Assembly: GCF_023509015.1 (NCBI RefSeq)
Contig: NZ_CP094975.1
Location: forward strand, 3,047,501 to 3,111,500
Length of the DNA stretch: 64,000 nt
Reading direction: 5' to 3'
Source of the DNA: Pseudomonas abieticivorans
GTDB taxonomy: Bacteria; Pseudomonadota; Gammaproteobacteria; Pseudomonadales; Pseudomonadaceae
Position numbers and translations under genes: made by a program. The notes below the pieces were generated by a model. That model had not been told where the DNA came from. It saw only the letters and a list, made by a program, of their open reading frames with translations, and searched no databases. This document shows, one piece after another, positions 43,749 to 54,124 of this stretch (position 1 is its first letter; each line of letters begins with the position of its first letter).

Positions 43749-46187
43749 TTACCACTTGTAAGTAGCGCTCGCGACAATGCTGCGCTGGTCACCGTAGTAG
43801 CAGTAGTAACCGTCGCAGGTAGAGATGTAGTCCTTGTCGAACAGGTTGGTGGCGTTCAGTGCCACCGAGGCGCCCTTGAGGCTGGTGCCCAGGCGGCCAA
43901 GGTCGAAGTGCAGGGTGGCGTCGAACACGGTGTAGGCGTCGGCCTTGCCCAGCCAGGTGTTGGCCTGGTCGCCGTAGGTGTTGCCGGTGTAGCGGGCGCC
44001 GCCGCCTACGCCGAAGCCATCGAGCAAACCGCTGTGCCAGGTGTAGTCGGCCCACAGGGCCGCTTGTTGGTTGGGCATCAGTTGCAGGCGGTTGCCCTTG
44101 TAGGTGCCGTCCTGCACTTCGGACTTGGCCAGGGTGTAGGAAGCGATCAGCTTGAGGTTTTCGGTTACGTCGGAAACCGCTTCCAGCTCCAGGCCCTTCA
44201 CTTTCACTTCGCCAGTCTGGCTGGTGACGGTGATGTTATTGACCACGTTGTTGACCGATACGTTCTTCTGGGTCAGCTCATACACGGCCGCACTGAGCAA
44301 GGTGTTGCTGCCCGGTGGTTGGTACTTGATGCCCAGTTCCCACTGTTGGCCTTCGGTTGGCTTGAAGGTCTGGGTGGTGGATGCATCTGCGCCGCTGACC
44401 GGCTGGAACGACTCGGCGTACGACAGGTACGGCACGAAGCCGGAATCGAACACATAGCTGACGGCCGCGTTGCCGCTGAATTTCTTGTTGCGCTCGGTAT
44501 TGGTGGCATCGTCCTTGTTGAAAAACTTGGTGCCCACGTGTACCCAGTCTTCACGACCGCCCAAGGTCAGGCGCCACTTGTCCAGGGCCATCTGGTCTTG
44601 CAGGTAGAGGCCGGTCTGGTAGGTCTTCTGGTCATAGTCGTAATAGGCCGTCGAACGGGCGGGGCGGGTGTTGACCGTGGTATTGACCGGGTTGAACACG
44701 TTGATGCTGGAGGCGCTTCCGAATATCGACAGGTAGTTGCTGTTGATGCGCTGCAGGTCGGCACCGATCAGCACGGTGTGGCTGATGTCGCCGGTGGCGA
44801 AGTCGGCCTGGAAGTTGTTGTCCAGGGCGAACTGGCTGATGTCTTCATCGACATTGGTGGTGCTGCGGCCCAGGTTGCCGTTGGCGTCCAGGGTGTAGCC
44901 GGCCAGGCCGGGAATGTAGCTGTTGACCGTGGTGGTCTGGAACGCCAGGTCCGACTTGGTATAGCGCAGGTTCTGGTGGAACTGCCAGGTATCGTTGAAG
45001 CGGTGCTCGAACGCGTAGCCCAGCGAGTAGTAGGTGCGATCGTAGAAGTCGTAGTCCGGGTCGCCGAGGTTCTTGTGGTGCGAGATTTCGCCCAGCGAGG
45101 ATTTGATCTTGGTGCCCTGGATCGGCAGGAACTGGCTGGTCACGCCGGTATCGTCGCGGGTGAATTGGCTGAGGAAGGTCAGCTTGGTGTCCGGGTCGAT
45201 GTTCCAGGTCAGGCTGGGGGCGATGTTGTAGCGCTTGTTTTCGATGTGGTCGACCTGCGTGTCGCTGTCGCGCACCACGCCGCTGATGCCATAGAGGAAC
45301 TGGCCTTCGTCGTCGATCTTGCCGGTGCTGGCGAAATCGATCTGGCGGTGGTTGTCGCTGCCGTATTCCACGCGGATCTCGTGGCTGGTTTCTTCGCTGG
45401 GGCGGCGGCTGACCATGTCCAGCAAGCCGCCCGGCGGGGTTTGGCCGTATACCGAGGAAGCCGGGCCACGCAGCAGGGCCAGGCGGTCGAGGTTCCAGGT
45501 TTCCATTTTCGGGTTGGCGTACACGCCCTTGGGCAGGGGTAGGCCGTCCAGGAACTGGGTGGGTTCGAAACCGCGCACGCGCATCCAGTCGTAACGGGTG
45601 TCGCTGCCGTAGCTACTGGCGACGATGCCGGGCATGTAACGCACGGCGTCATCAATGCTGTGCACGTTGCGGTCGGTCATCTGCTCGCGGGTGGCCACCG
45701 AAATGGAGCGTGGTGCTTCGACCAGCGCGGTGTCGGTCTTGGTGCCAGCGGCGGTGCGGGTGGCCAGGTAGCCTTGGGTCGGGCCCCAGGCGGTTTCGGA
45801 AGTGCTGTTGGCGTTGATCGAAGTTTCCGGCAAGGCCAGGCTGCCTTCCGGCACTGCGACCAGGCTGTAGGTGCCGGCGCCGCTTTGCTGCAATTGCAGG
45901 CCCGTGCCGCCGAGCGCCTTGCTCAGCGCGCTGACGGTGTCCATTTGGCCACTGACTGGTGCCGAACGTTTGCCCGCCACCAGCGATGGGTCGATGGCCA
46001 GTGTCAGGCCAGCTTGGCTGGCGATCTGGTTGAGGGTGCTGGCCAGAGGTCCCGCTGGCAGGTTGTAGCTGCGCACGTTGCTGGATTGCTCCGCCGCAGT
46101 GGCGGTGCCGCCGACGAACGGTACGGCCATGGCAATGGCAACCGCCATCAGGCTGGGGCGCAAGAAGGAATGGATGGCGCGGGACAT
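43749..46187 (-). CDS. TonB-dependent siderophore receptor with signalling domain
   Basis: An 812-residue outer-membrane receptor: signal peptide (~1-32), a STN signalling domain (YNLPAGPLASTLNQIASQAGL, ~40-110), a plug domain (DAVRYMPGIVASSYGSD, FLDGLPLPKG, LLRGPASSVYGQTPPGG) and a 22-strand barrel ending in an aromatic (SATYKW). It is related to hydroxamate (ferrioxamine/ferrichrome) receptors of the FoxA/FiuA group, though the ligand is not provable here. The STN domain and the adjacent FecR/FecI genes indicate cell-surface signalling: ligand binding should activate transcription of its own operon. A pair CDGYYCYYGD near the C-terminus may form a loop disulfide. Confidence 0.92.
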   Translation of the reverse strand: MSRAIHSFLRPSLMAVAIAMAVPFVGGTATAAEQSSNVRSYNLPAGPLASTLNQIASQAGLTLAIDPSLVAGKRSAPVSGQMDTVSALSKALGGTGLQLQQSGAGTYSLVAVPEGSLALPETSINANSTSETAWGPTQGYLATRTAAGTKTDTALVEAPRSISVATREQMTDRNVHSIDDAVRYMPGIVASSYGSDTRYDWMRVRGFEPTQFLDGLPLPKGVYANPKMETWNLDRLALLRGPASSVYGQTPPGGLLDMVSRRPSEETSHEIRVEYGSDNHRQIDFASTGKIDDEGQFLYGISGVVRDSDTQVDHIENKRYNIAPSLTWNIDPDTKLTFLSQFTRDDTGVTSQFLPIQGTKIKSSLGEISHHKNLGDPDYDFYDRTYYSLGYAFEHRFNDTWQFHQNLRYTKSDLAFQTTTVNSYIPGLAGYTLDANGNLGRSTTNVDEDISQFALDNNFQADFATGDISHTVLIGADLQRINSNYLSIFGSASSINVFNPVNTTVNTRPARSTAYYDYDQKTYQTGLYLQDQMALDKWRLTLGGREDWVHVGTKFFNKDDATNTERNKKFSGNAAVSYVFDSGFVPYLSYAESFQPVSGADASTTQTFKPTEGQQWELGIKYQPPGSNTLLSAAVYELTQKNVSVNNVVNNITVTSQTGEVKVKGLELEAVSDVTENLKLIASYTLAKSEVQDGTYKGNRLQLMPNQQAALWADYTWHSGLLDGFGVGGGARYTGNTYGDQANTWLGKADAYTVFDATLHFDLGRLGTSLKGASVALNATNLFDKDYISTCDGYYCYYGDQRSIVASATYKW

Positions 46188-46296
46188 GGAGCGGCTCCTG
46201 AAAGGGAATATTTCGCAATTGCCTTGGTGCCGGATGAGAATCGAAAAGTGATAGGGCTGATCGAAAATAATTTAGATTTAGAATCGGGAATGCGTT

Positions 46297-47277
46297 TCAG
46301 AGCGTTTTGGCGGGCGCAACTTTGGCCGCCACAGTCACCCACCACGGGGTGTGCTGCTGGATTTGCACAGGCAGCGTCGGCAGTAGGGCGGTTAGCGCCA
46401 ATTGGGTGTCGTTGAGCGGGAAACTGCCGGTGATGCGCAAGTCGGCCACCTCGGCACTCACGCCCAAGTGGCCACTGCGGTAACGTCCCAGCTCCTTGAC
46501 CAGGTCTGCCAGGCGGGCGTTGTCGACCACCAGCATGCCGCGGGTCCAGGCGTCGGCGCCGGGGGGCAGGGCGCTGGCCAGGTCCAGGCCATTGCGATGC
46601 ATCAGCACCTGTTGGCCCTCGTGCAATACCTGCTCGTTGTTGCTGCCTTGGGCATGGGCCGCCACGGCGGATTGAAGCACGCTCAAGCGCGTACCTTGGT
46701 CTTCGCGCCGTACCAGGAAGCGGGTGCCCAGGGCGCGCAGGCTACCGTCTTCGGTCTGCACCAAAAACGGCCTGGCGTCGTTATTTTTGTGCCCGGTCTC
46801 GACGAAAATTTCGCCTTCCTGCAGCACGATCAGCCGGCGTTTGTCATCGAAGCGCACGTCCACGGCACTGTGGGTGTTGAGCTTGATCACGGTGCCGTCA
46901 TCCAGGTTCAGCGTGCGTTGTTCGCCGGTGGCGGTGCGCTCGTCGGCCAACCAGTAGTCCACCGGCAATACCCGGGTGCCGGCCAGCAGGGCAACACCTG
47001 CCAGCAGCACGATGCTGGCCAGGCCGCCGCCCAGCTTGCGCGCGCCCGAGCGCCGTTGCAGCAACGCCTTGCGCGCCGGCCCCGGGGCGATCTTGAAGCG
47101 TTGGTCGAGCATGCCCAGTTGCATCCAGGCGCGGGCGTGCTCTTCGTCGGCGGCGTACCACTTGTCGAATTCGGCGCGCTCCACCGGGCTGCCATTGCCG
47201 CAGTCCAGGCACAGCTGCCAGGCGATGGCGGCATCCAGCACGCGTGCCGAAACCGGTTTGGAACTGAACGCATTCAT
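46297..47277 (-). CDS. FecR-type anti-sigma / sigma regulator
   Basis: A 326-residue membrane protein. The N-terminal cytosolic domain has the DUF4880 motif (AIAWQLCLDCGNGSPVERAEF, WYAADEEHARAWMQL), followed by a transmembrane helix (~95-115) and a periplasmic FecR domain (GEQRTLNLDDGTVIKLNTHSA, LQEGEIFVETGHKNN). The C-terminal STN-interacting region is SFPLNDTQLALTALLPTLPV. The start at 47277 overlaps the sigma stop (ATGA). It transmits the receptor's signal to the sigma factor in the cytoplasm. Confidence 0.92.
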   Translation of the reverse strand: MNAFSSKPVSARVLDAAIAWQLCLDCGNGSPVERAEFDKWYAADEEHARAWMQLGMLDQRFKIAPGPARKALLQRRSGARKLGGGLASIVLLAGVALLAGTRVLPVDYWLADERTATGEQRTLNLDDGTVIKLNTHSAVDVRFDDKRRLIVLQEGEIFVETGHKNNDARPFLVQTEDGSLRALGTRFLVRREDQGTRLSVLQSAVAAHAQGSNNEQVLHEGQQVLMHRNGLDLASALPPGADAWTRGMLVVDNARLADLVKELGRYRSGHLGVSAEVADLRITGSFPLNDTQLALTALLPTLPVQIQQHTPWWVTVAAKVAPAKTL

Positions 47278-47792
47278 GTCGGTTCGCCGTACAGCGCGAC
47301 GTAGCACTGGCGCATGCCCTGGGCAAGGTATTGCCGCACGCGTGGCACCGAGACGCCCAGGCGCTCGGCAATTTGCGCATGGCCCAGGCCTTCCAGGCGG
47401 TTATAGAGGAAGGCGGCGCGTGCCTTGCTCGACAATTTGGCCAGCAGGCGGTCGATGGCTTGCAGGTCTTGCAGGATCGATTGCTGTTGTTCAGGCGAAG
47501 GTTGTTCGGCTTCCGGGATCAGCATCAGCTCGTTCAGGTAAGCCTGCTCCAAGGCTGCGCGGCGGAAGTGGTCGAATAACAGGCCCTTGGCGATTGCTAC
47601 CAAAAAGGCCCTGGGCTCGCGGGGGGTGCTCAACTGGTCGCGGTTCAGCAGGCGCACGAAGGTATCCTGGCTCAGGTCTTCGGCACGGTGCGGGCAGGCA
47701 ATGTTGCGCCGCAGCCAGGCAAGCAGCCAGCTGCGATGGTCGCGATAAAGCGCCCCCACCAGCTCACTGTTAAGGCTCTGGACTGACGACAC
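47274..47792 (-). CDS. FecI-type ECF sigma factor
   Basis: A 172-residue iron-starvation sigma factor: region 2 (LYRDHRSWLLAWLRRNIACPHRAEDLSQDTFVRLL) and region 4 (LSSKARAAFLYNRLEGLGHAQIAERLGVSVPRVRQYL). It starts at a GTG preceded by CGGGGAACACC. Its promoter region contains a probable Fur box (47821-47842), so iron limitation should induce it, while the adjacent FecR and receptor activate it when the cognate siderophore is present. Confidence 0.93.
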   Translation of the reverse strand: MSSVQSLNSELVGALYRDHRSWLLAWLRRNIACPHRAEDLSQDTFVRLLNRDQLSTPREPRAFLVAIAKGLLFDHFRRAALEQAYLNELMLIPEAEQPSPEQQQSILQDLQAIDRLLAKLSSKARAAFLYNRLEGLGHAQIAERLGVSVPRVRQYLAQGMRQCYVALYGEPT

Positions 47793-47820
47793 GGTGTTCC
47801 CCGATTGAATGCGTTTAAAC

Positions 47821-47842
47821 TAACGAGAATTATTCGCGATTG
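47821..47842 (-). promoter_or_regulatory. Probable Fur box upstream of the sigma gene
   Basis: The sequence GAGAATTATTCGC, about 30 bases upstream of the FecI-type start, matches the AAT-N-ATT heart of the 19-base Fur consensus with flanking G/C positions. Location and gene function support it; the score has not been computed. Confidence 0.7.
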
Positions 47843-47914
47843 TGGCAGAGCGTCATCGAACGTGCAATCGACGCTTATCGGGGAAATGTTTCCTGACATC
47901 ACTGCTGTCGGTAA

Positions 47915-47997
47915 GTCGGATTTATGCGCGAAGCAGCCAACCCGGTCTGCTTGATAAACCATGGTGTTTTTTTCGCGGATAAATCCGTTCCTACGGG
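47915..47997. repeat. REPIN with a diverged left arm
   Basis: A degraded REP (GGATTTATGCGCG, 47915-47933) and a good inverted copy (47971-47997) flank a spacer similar to that of the dgcA/dgcB REPIN (both contain GGT-TGC-TGATA-A-C). It lies between the sigma promoter and the exonuclease stop. Confidence 0.8.
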
Positions 47998-48001
47998 CGA
48001 C

Positions 48002-48709
48002 CTAGTAAGGCTGCGCTTGCTGGCGCCGCTGCCACTGCCCCAGCCGTTGCTCGATCTGTAACGGGCTGTCCAGGGCCTGGCGTCGGGCTTGGCTGAACAG
48101 GATCAAGGCCAATTGGGCGGTGACCAAGGCATCGGCGCTGGCGTTGTGGCGCTCGTCGGCTTGCAGGCCGAATTGCCGGGTCCAGTCATCCAGGCCGGCT
48201 TCGCGCAGGGTCACGTCGGGGTTGAGCAGGGGGGCCAATTGGGCAAGGTCGATAAAGCGATGCTCCAAGCGGTAGCCCAGGTGGGTTTTCAGCGTGCGGG
48301 CCAGCATGCGCTGATCGAAGGGCGCGTGAAACCCTAGGATGGGGCTGTCCCCCACAAACGCCATGAGCGCCAGCAACGCCTCGACGGGTTCGGTGCCGGC
48401 TGCCAGGGCGCTGGGCCCCAGGCCATGCAGCAGCACGCTGGGGCTGAGTTTGTGATCGGTTTGCTGCAAGGTGCATTCAAATTGCTGCGACAAGTCGATG
48501 GCGCCGTCCTCGATCACCACGGCGCCAATCGACAGCACCTGGTCACGGTTCACGTTCAGGCCGCTGGTTTCCAGGTCCAGCACCACCCAGCGCTGTTCGC
48601 GCAGGCTGTGCACGGCCCCCGGCTTGCAGGGTTGCAAGGCTTGCAGACGCTGTTGTTGGCCGTGGTCCAGGGCCGGGGCGGGCGGGCGCAGCCAGGCGAA
48701 CAGGCTCAT
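48002..48709 (-). CDS. 3'-5' exonuclease (DnaQ/epsilon-like)
   Basis: A 235-residue DEDDh exonuclease: ExoI motif VVLDLETSGLNV (Asp, Glu), ExoII near FHAPFDQRML (Asp) and ExoIII HNASADALVTAQLALIL (His, Asp). The ~40-residue N-terminal extension is basic and proline-containing. It overlaps the end of the CBS/nucleotidyltransferase gene upstream by 4 bases, a pair conserved in pseudomonads. It probably acts on nucleic acid 3' ends or on a nucleotide substrate; the precise target is unknown. Confidence 0.9.
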   Translation of the reverse strand: MSLFAWLRPPAPALDHGQQQRLQALQPCKPGAVHSLREQRWVVLDLETSGLNVNRDQVLSIGAVVIEDGAIDLSQQFECTLQQTDHKLSPSVLLHGLGPSALAAGTEPVEALLALMAFVGDSPILGFHAPFDQRMLARTLKTHLGYRLEHRFIDLAQLAPLLNPDVTLREAGLDDWTRQFGLQADERHNASADALVTAQLALILFSQARRQALDSPLQIEQRLGQWQRRQQAQPY

Positions 48710-50676
48710 AGCTGGTACCGGAAGCTAAGGCTCGATTGCAGGCGCTGAGCCTGGCGCAACGATTCGCGCAGGATGCGCCGGTCCAGGTGGTTAAGGCTGT
48801 CGGGGTCGACCCGGTTGGAATAGGGACGGTTCTCGCGGATTTGCACCTGATGCTGCTGCATGCGGGTTTGCTGGATAAAGTGGTATGCCTCTTCATAGGC
48901 CGCGCCATCGAGCTTGTCGATGACTTCCTTGGCCACCAGTTGGCGCAGGCGCTGCAGGGTGTTGTTGGCATCGATGCCGTTGGCCAGGGCCAACAGCCGC
49001 GCACCATCAACAAAGGGGGTCAGGCCTTGCACCTTGAGGTCGAGGGTGGCGGCTTTGTCGCCACCCTTGCGAGTCAGTACGAACTCGCGAAAACGCCCCA
49101 CCGGCGGGCGTTGGCGCAAGGCGTTTTCGGCCAGCATGCGCTGGAACAGACGGTTGTCAGCCACCTGCTCGAGGATACTGCGGCGCAGTTGCTCGCAGCC
49201 TTGTTCGTCGCCCCACACCACCCGCAGGTCGAAATAAATGCTGGAGGCCAGCAGGTTCTCCGGCGTTGCCTCACGGATAAAAGCCGAAAAGCGCCGCGCC
49301 CATTCGGCTCGCGACAGGCACAGCTCAGGGTTGCCGGCCATGATGTTGCCTTTGCACAGGCTGAAACCACACTGCGCCAACGCCTGGTTGATCTGGTGGG
49401 CAATGGGCAGCAACTTGCCGCGTATCTCGGCGGCATGGGCGGCGTCACGCGCCTCGAACAGAATGCCGTTGTCCTGGTCGGTGTACAGCGTTTGCTCACG
49501 GCGCCCTTCGCTGCCGAAACACAGCCAACTGAAGGGTATGCCCGGGTCGCCCTTGTCTTGCAGGGTCAGCTCGATCACCCGGCACACGGTGTGATCGTTG
49601 AGCAGGGTGATGATCTGGGTGATCTGCGTCGACGAGGCGCCGTGGGCGAGCATGCGCTCGACCAGCTGGCTTATTTCACCGCGCAGCGATACCAGGGTTT
49701 CCAGGCGGCCAGCGGTGCGGATGGTACGGGCCAGGTGCACCAGGTCGATTCGTTGCAGGGAGAACAGGTCGCGCTCCGATACCACGCCGCACAGGCGCCG
49801 GTCCTTGACCAGGCAGACGTGGGCGATGTGCCGCTCGGTCATGGCGATGGCGGCATCGAAGGCGCTGGCATCCGGGCTCAAGGCAAACGGCGATTGCGTC
49901 ATGTGCTGCTGCAACGGCTGGTTGAAATCACTGCAGCCATCGGCCACTACCTGGCGCAGGTCGCGCAGGGTGAAAATCCCCAGCGGGGCTTTGTGCGCGT
50001 CCACCGCGACGATGCTGCCCACCTGCTGTTCGTGCATCAGGGCCACCGCCTCGCGCAACGGCGTTTGCGGGCTGCAGGTAACCGGGTGACGCATGGCCAG
50101 CTCGCCCAACCGGGTGTTCAACGAATACTGGTTGCCCAGGGTTTGCGCTGCGCTGCGCTGTACTTGTTGGTTGACCTGGTCGAGCAGGCTGCTGACACCG
50201 CGCAGGGCGAAATCGCGAAATGCCTCGCTCAACTCGAACAACTTGATGAACGCCGGCTTGTTCAACTGCAGGCAGAAGGTGTCTTCGGCTGCCAGGTGCT
50301 CGGTGCGGGTGGCGCGCTCGCCCAGCAGGGCGGCCAGCGGGAAGCACTCGCCGCTGGCGATCTCGAAGGTGGTTTCGGTGCCGGGGCGGGTGACATGCTG
50401 GCGTTCGCCAACCACGCGGCCCTGCTTGACGATATAGAAGTGCTCGATGGGCCCGTCGCTGGGCTTGATGATGCTTTCCCCAGCCGCATAAAAGCGCAGT
50501 TGACACTGCTCGACCAGAAACGCCAGGTGGCTGGTTTCCATCTTGTTGAAGGGCGCAAAACGCTGGAGGAACTGCAAGGTCCCCTGGATATTTTGCAGCA
50601 CCGCTGTTTTCCCTGCCTGGGCGAAGGCGTCCGCTTTACTCATTACCGATACCGCATTGTTCTTGTCGTCAGCCAT
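48706..50676 (-). CDS. Cyclic-nucleotide/CBS-domain putative nucleotidyltransferase (DUF294)
   Basis: A 656-residue cytosolic protein: an N-terminal cNMP-binding-like domain (~35-150), two CBS domains (~195-315; MRHPVTCSPQTPLREAVALM and TERHIAHVCLVKDRRLCGVVSERDL), then the DUF294 nucleotidyltransferase domain with GSEGRREQTLYTDQDNGIL (GS...D-x-D, ~389-407) and its helical C-terminal part. It resembles GlnD-type transferases and the nucleotide-sensing regulators found next to DnaQ-like exonucleases. Allosteric control by a nucleotide is likely; the substrate is unknown. Confidence 0.9.
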   Translation of the reverse strand: MADDKNNAVSVMSKADAFAQAGKTAVLQNIQGTLQFLQRFAPFNKMETSHLAFLVEQCQLRFYAAGESIIKPSDGPIEHFYIVKQGRVVGERQHVTRPGTETTFEIASGECFPLAALLGERATRTEHLAAEDTFCLQLNKPAFIKLFELSEAFRDFALRGVSSLLDQVNQQVQRSAAQTLGNQYSLNTRLGELAMRHPVTCSPQTPLREAVALMHEQQVGSIVAVDAHKAPLGIFTLRDLRQVVADGCSDFNQPLQQHMTQSPFALSPDASAFDAAIAMTERHIAHVCLVKDRRLCGVVSERDLFSLQRIDLVHLARTIRTAGRLETLVSLRGEISQLVERMLAHGASSTQITQIITLLNDHTVCRVIELTLQDKGDPGIPFSWLCFGSEGRREQTLYTDQDNGILFEARDAAHAAEIRGKLLPIAHQINQALAQCGFSLCKGNIMAGNPELCLSRAEWARRFSAFIREATPENLLASSIYFDLRVVWGDEQGCEQLRRSILEQVADNRLFQRMLAENALRQRPPVGRFREFVLTRKGGDKAATLDLKVQGLTPFVDGARLLALANGIDANNTLQRLRQLVAKEVIDKLDGAAYEEAYHFIQQTRMQQHQVQIRENRPYSNRVDPDSLNHLDRRILRESLRQAQRLQSSLSFRYQL

Positions 50677-50955
50677 GGTCGGCCCCTGGGGCCTGAGTGC
50701 CCATTGGACGTAAGTCTAAACGCCTTGCCCGATGTATCGGATGCATCGTTGTCGGCTGGAAAATGTGTAGCAGGCTACACGTCTACTCGCAACGGATTGA
50801 AAAATGCGTCGAGCGATAAAAAAAGCTTCTAGATCGCCGATTTCGTCAGCATCATGCTGCCATTCGCTCCACCAACCGACGAACTGCAGTGGCAAAATCA
50901 TATCGCCGTGGTCTGAAACTATGGATCCCGTTGGTTTTTTCATAATGAGAGGCAT

Positions 50956-51399
50956 ATGCCCGACCAAGATATCCTGAGCGATGCCGAGCGTGCGGCATTG
51001 AGCGAGGCCATGCAGGCGCCGGAGTTGCCGGCGTTGCAGGCTTTGTTGGTCGATGACGACCGCGATTCGCTCAACCTGCTGTGCGAGATCCTCAACTGGC
51101 ACGGCGTAGCCTGCGTGACCGAGCAAAGCGCAGAAGCGGCGCTCGGGCGGCTGGCGGTCGATCGCTCGATTGGTTTGCTGATTACCGACTTGCGCATGCA
51201 CCCGGTCAACGGCCTGGAATTGATCCGCCGCATTCGCGAATCGGACCGTGTGGCCTTGCCGATCATCATCATGTCGGGGGATGCTGGGGTGAAGGACGCA
51301 ATTGAAGCGATGCACCTGAGCGTGGTGGACTTTCTGCTCAAGCCGATCGATAGCGCGCAGCTGGTGAAGCTGGCGAAAAAAGAACTGGGGCTTAACTAA
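50956..51399 (+). CDS. Stand-alone response regulator (receiver domain)
   Basis: A 147-residue protein: a short N-terminal helix, then one receiver domain with the acidic pair in LLVDDDRDSL, the phospho-accepting Asp in LLITDLRMHPVNG, a Ser switch residue (IIMSGD) and the conserved Lys in VVDFLLKPID. There is no output domain, so it acts through a partner kinase or as a phosphate relay. No histidine kinase gene is adjacent. GAGAGGCAT precedes the start. It may be a diverged CheY-like or Spo0F-like relay. Confidence 0.9.
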   Translation: MPDQDILSDAERAALSEAMQAPELPALQALLVDDDRDSLNLLCEILNWHGVACVTEQSAEAALGRLAVDRSIGLLITDLRMHPVNGLELIRRIRESDRVALPIIIMSGDAGVKDAIEAMHLSVVDFLLKPIDSAQLVKLAKKELGLN

Positions 51400-51407
51400 A
51401 TAACACG

Positions 51408-51492
51408 GTAGGAGCGGATCCATCCGCGAAAGGTACGCTGCGGCTCTTCAGGAAGACCGCGGCGCGCCGTTCGCGGATGAATCCGCTCCTAC
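51408..51492. repeat. REPIN between response regulator and glcB
   Basis: Inverted REP copies (51408-51432, core GGATCCATCC; and 51469-51492) lie between the convergent ends of the two genes. Their spacer contains its own palindromic G/C-rich segment. Confidence 0.9.
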
Positions 51493-51507
51493 ACGGGGTG
51501 CTGTGGG

Positions 51508-53685
51508 TTACAGGCTGTTCTTGGCCTTGAACTCACGGCGACGGCGGTGCAGCACCGGCTCGGTATAACCGTTGGGTTGCTTGGCGCCTTCGATCACCAG
51601 TTCGACCGCCGCCTGGAAGGCGATGTTGCTGTCGAAGTCTGGCGCCAATGGGCGGTACAGCGGGTCGTTGGCGTTCTGGCGGTCTACCACGGGAGCCATG
51701 CGCTTGAGGCTTTGCAGGATCTGCTCCTCGGTCGCAATGCCATGGCGCAGCCAGTTGGCCAGCAGTTGGCTGGAAATCCGCAGGGTGGCGCGGTCTTCCA
51801 TCAGGCCCACGTCGTGGATGTCTGGCACCTTGGAGCAGCCTACGCCCTGGTCGATCCAGCGCACCACGTAGCCGAGGATGCCCTGGGCATTGTTGTCCAA
51901 CTCGCTCTGTACTTCTTCCGGCGACCAGTTGGTGTCCTTGGCCAGCGGGATGGTCAGGATGTCGTCGACCGATGCGCGCTCGCGCTTGGCCAGTTCTGCC
52001 TGACGGGCAAACACATCGACCTTGTGGTAGTGCAGCGCATGCAGCGCGGCAGCCGTCGGCGACGGTACCCAGGCGGTGTTGGCGCCGGCCAGTGGGTGGG
52101 CGATTTTCTGTTCGAGCATCGCCGCCATCAGGTCGGGCATGGCCCACATGCCTTTGCCGATTTGCGCGCGGCCTTGCAGGCCGGTGCTCAAGCCGATGTC
52201 GACGTTCCAGTTCTCGTAGGCGCCAATCCACTTCTCGGCTTTCATGGCGGCCTTGCGCACCACGGCGCCGGCCTCCATGGAGGTGTGGATTTCATCGCCG
52301 GTGCGGTCCAGGAAGCCGGTGTTGATGAACACCACGCGCTCGCTGGCGGCCTTGATGCAGGCCTTGAGGTTGACCGTGGTGCGGCGCTCCTCGTCCATGA
52401 TCCCGACTTTGAGGGTGTTGCGCGGCAGGTTCAGTACTTCTTCGATGCGGCCGAACAGCTCGTTGGTGAACGCGGCTTCTTCCGGACCGTGCATCTTCGG
52501 TTTAACGATGTAAACGGAGCCGGTACGGCTGTTTTTGCGGGTGTTGTTGCCGTTCAGGCTGTGGATCGACGCCAGGCTGGTCAGCAGGCCGTCGAGAATG
52601 CCTTCTGGCACTTCGTTGCCCTGGCTGTCGAGAATGGCATCGATGGTCATCAGGTGACCCACGTTGCGCACGAACAACAGCGAACGGCCGTGCAGGCTGA
52701 CCTCGCCACCCTTGGGCGCGGTGTAGCTGCGGTCGGCGTTCATGGTACGGGTGAAGGTGGCACCACCCTTGGCCACTTCTTCGGCCAGGTCGCCCTTCAT
52801 CAGGCCCAGCCAGTTGCGGTAGATCACCACTTTGTCGTCGGCGTCCACGGCCGCGACTGAGTCTTCGCAGTCCATGATGGTGGTCAGGGCGGCTTCCATC
52901 AGCACGTCCTTCACGCCGGCCGCGTCGGTTTGGCCGACCGGGGTGCTGGCGTCGATCTGGATTTCGAAGTGCAGGCCGTTGTTTTTCAGCAGTACGGCGG
53001 TGGGTGCCGAGGCGTCACCGTGGTAGCCGATCAGTTGCGCGTCGTTGCGCAGGCCGCTGTTGCTGCCACCCTTGAGGGCGACCACCAGCTTGCCGTCGAC
53101 GATTTTGTACGCGGTGGAGTCGACGTGTGAACCGGCCGCCAGCGGGGCCGACTCGTCGAGGAAGGCGCGGGCGAAGGCGATGACTTTGTCGCCGCGGACC
53201 TTGTTGTAGCCTTTGCCTTTTTCCGCGCCGCCAGCGTCGCTGATGGCATCGGTGCCATACAGGGCGTCATACAGCGAGCCCCAGCGGGCGTTGGAAGCGT
53301 TGAGGGCGAAACGGGCGTTCATCACCGGCACAACCAGCTGTGGGCCGGCCATGCGGGCGATTTCGTCATCGACGTTTTGCGTCGTGGCCTGGAAATCCGC
53401 TGCTTCTGGCAGCAGGTAACCAATGTCTTGCAGGAAGGCTTTGTAAGCCGCAGCATCGTGGGCCTGGCCCTTGCGCGCCTGGTGCCAGGCGTCGATTTGC
53501 GCCTGCAGGTCGTCACGCTTGGCCAGCAGCGCCCGGTTCTTTGGAGCGAGGTCGTTGATGATCTTTTCCGCCCCGGCCCAGAACTGTTCGGCGTTGAGGC
53601 CGGTTCCGGGAATGGCTTCGTTGTTCACGAAGTCGAACAGGACTTTGGCGACCTGAAGGCCACCGACTTGAACGTGTTCAGTCAT
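51508..53685 (-). CDS. glcB: Malate synthase G
   Basis: A 725-residue enzyme condensing glyoxylate and acetyl-CoA to malate. The start MTEHVQVGG at 53685 is the conserved one. The TIM-barrel catalytic region includes [33 protein letters not shown], and [23 protein letters not shown] with the conserved acidic residues. The C-terminal helical plug domain carries [19 protein letters not shown]. It is monocistronic. It lets the cell use glycolate or glyoxylate. Confidence 0.95.
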   Translation of the reverse strand: MTEHVQVGGLQVAKVLFDFVNNEAIPGTGLNAEQFWAGAEKIINDLAPKNRALLAKRDDLQAQIDAWHQARKGQAHDAAAYKAFLQDIGYLLPEAADFQATTQNVDDEIARMAGPQLVVPVMNARFALNASNARWGSLYDALYGTDAISDAGGAEKGKGYNKVRGDKVIAFARAFLDESAPLAAGSHVDSTAYKIVDGKLVVALKGGSNSGLRNDAQLIGYHGDASAPTAVLLKNNGLHFEIQIDASTPVGQTDAAGVKDVLMEAALTTIMDCEDSVAAVDADDKVVIYRNWLGLMKGDLAEEVAKGGATFTRTMNADRSYTAPKGGEVSLHGRSLLFVRNVGHLMTIDAILDSQGNEVPEGILDGLLTSLASIHSLNGNNTRKNSRTGSVYIVKPKMHGPEEAAFTNELFGRIEEVLNLPRNTLKVGIMDEERRTTVNLKACIKAASERVVFINTGFLDRTGDEIHTSMEAGAVVRKAAMKAEKWIGAYENWNVDIGLSTGLQGRAQIGKGMWAMPDLMAAMLEQKIAHPLAGANTAWVPSPTAAALHALHYHKVDVFARQAELAKRERASVDDILTIPLAKDTNWSPEEVQSELDNNAQGILGYVVRWIDQGVGCSKVPDIHDVGLMEDRATLRISSQLLANWLRHGIATEEQILQSLKRMAPVVDRQNANDPLYRPLAPDFDSNIAFQAAVELVIEGAKQPNGYTEPVLHRRRREFKAKNSL

Positions 53686-53694
53686 TGCTTGCCT

Positions 53695-54124
53695 CACTCT
53701 GCTCAGCTATTCAGCTCTTCTATTTAAAGCCTGTCGCGCTGCTTTGAACATGCTGCCAGAACGTGCCCGCAAGGGCGGCTGGGCTCGCTTGCCTGCATGT
53801 GCGGGCAAGCTTTGCATATTTTCACCGGCGCCTCGGCAGACATCGATTCAGCATTATGTAGTCCGCGCTGCGGCATACTACATGATGATTTGCGGTTGTG
53901 AAAATCAGACTAAAAGCGTCCTTCTGCGACTGAAATGGGATGCTCAGTCACAGTGCGAACCTGATGTTTCCAAGGGATCGACCAATTGTTCCATATAAAT
54001 ACAAAAACCGTATACAGATTTTGTTCCGAATGGCCGATTCAGGCGTGTGGCCAAGCCTTGCCTATACTTTCCCGATCCCAAGCCCATCAGCTTAGACGGG
54101 CCACCATAACAAGAGGGCGGCAGC
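53695..54124. other. Intergenic region between glcB and the ACT-domain gene
   Basis: About 430 bases with no convincing gene. It contains a hairpin (GCTTGCC with GGCAAGC, 53789-53812) and several A/T-rich stretches, including a TATACT sequence at 54063-54068 that could be a -10 element for the downstream gene. It must also hold the glcB promoter, on the other strand near 53700-53750. No glycine riboswitch pattern was recognised. Confidence 0.5.
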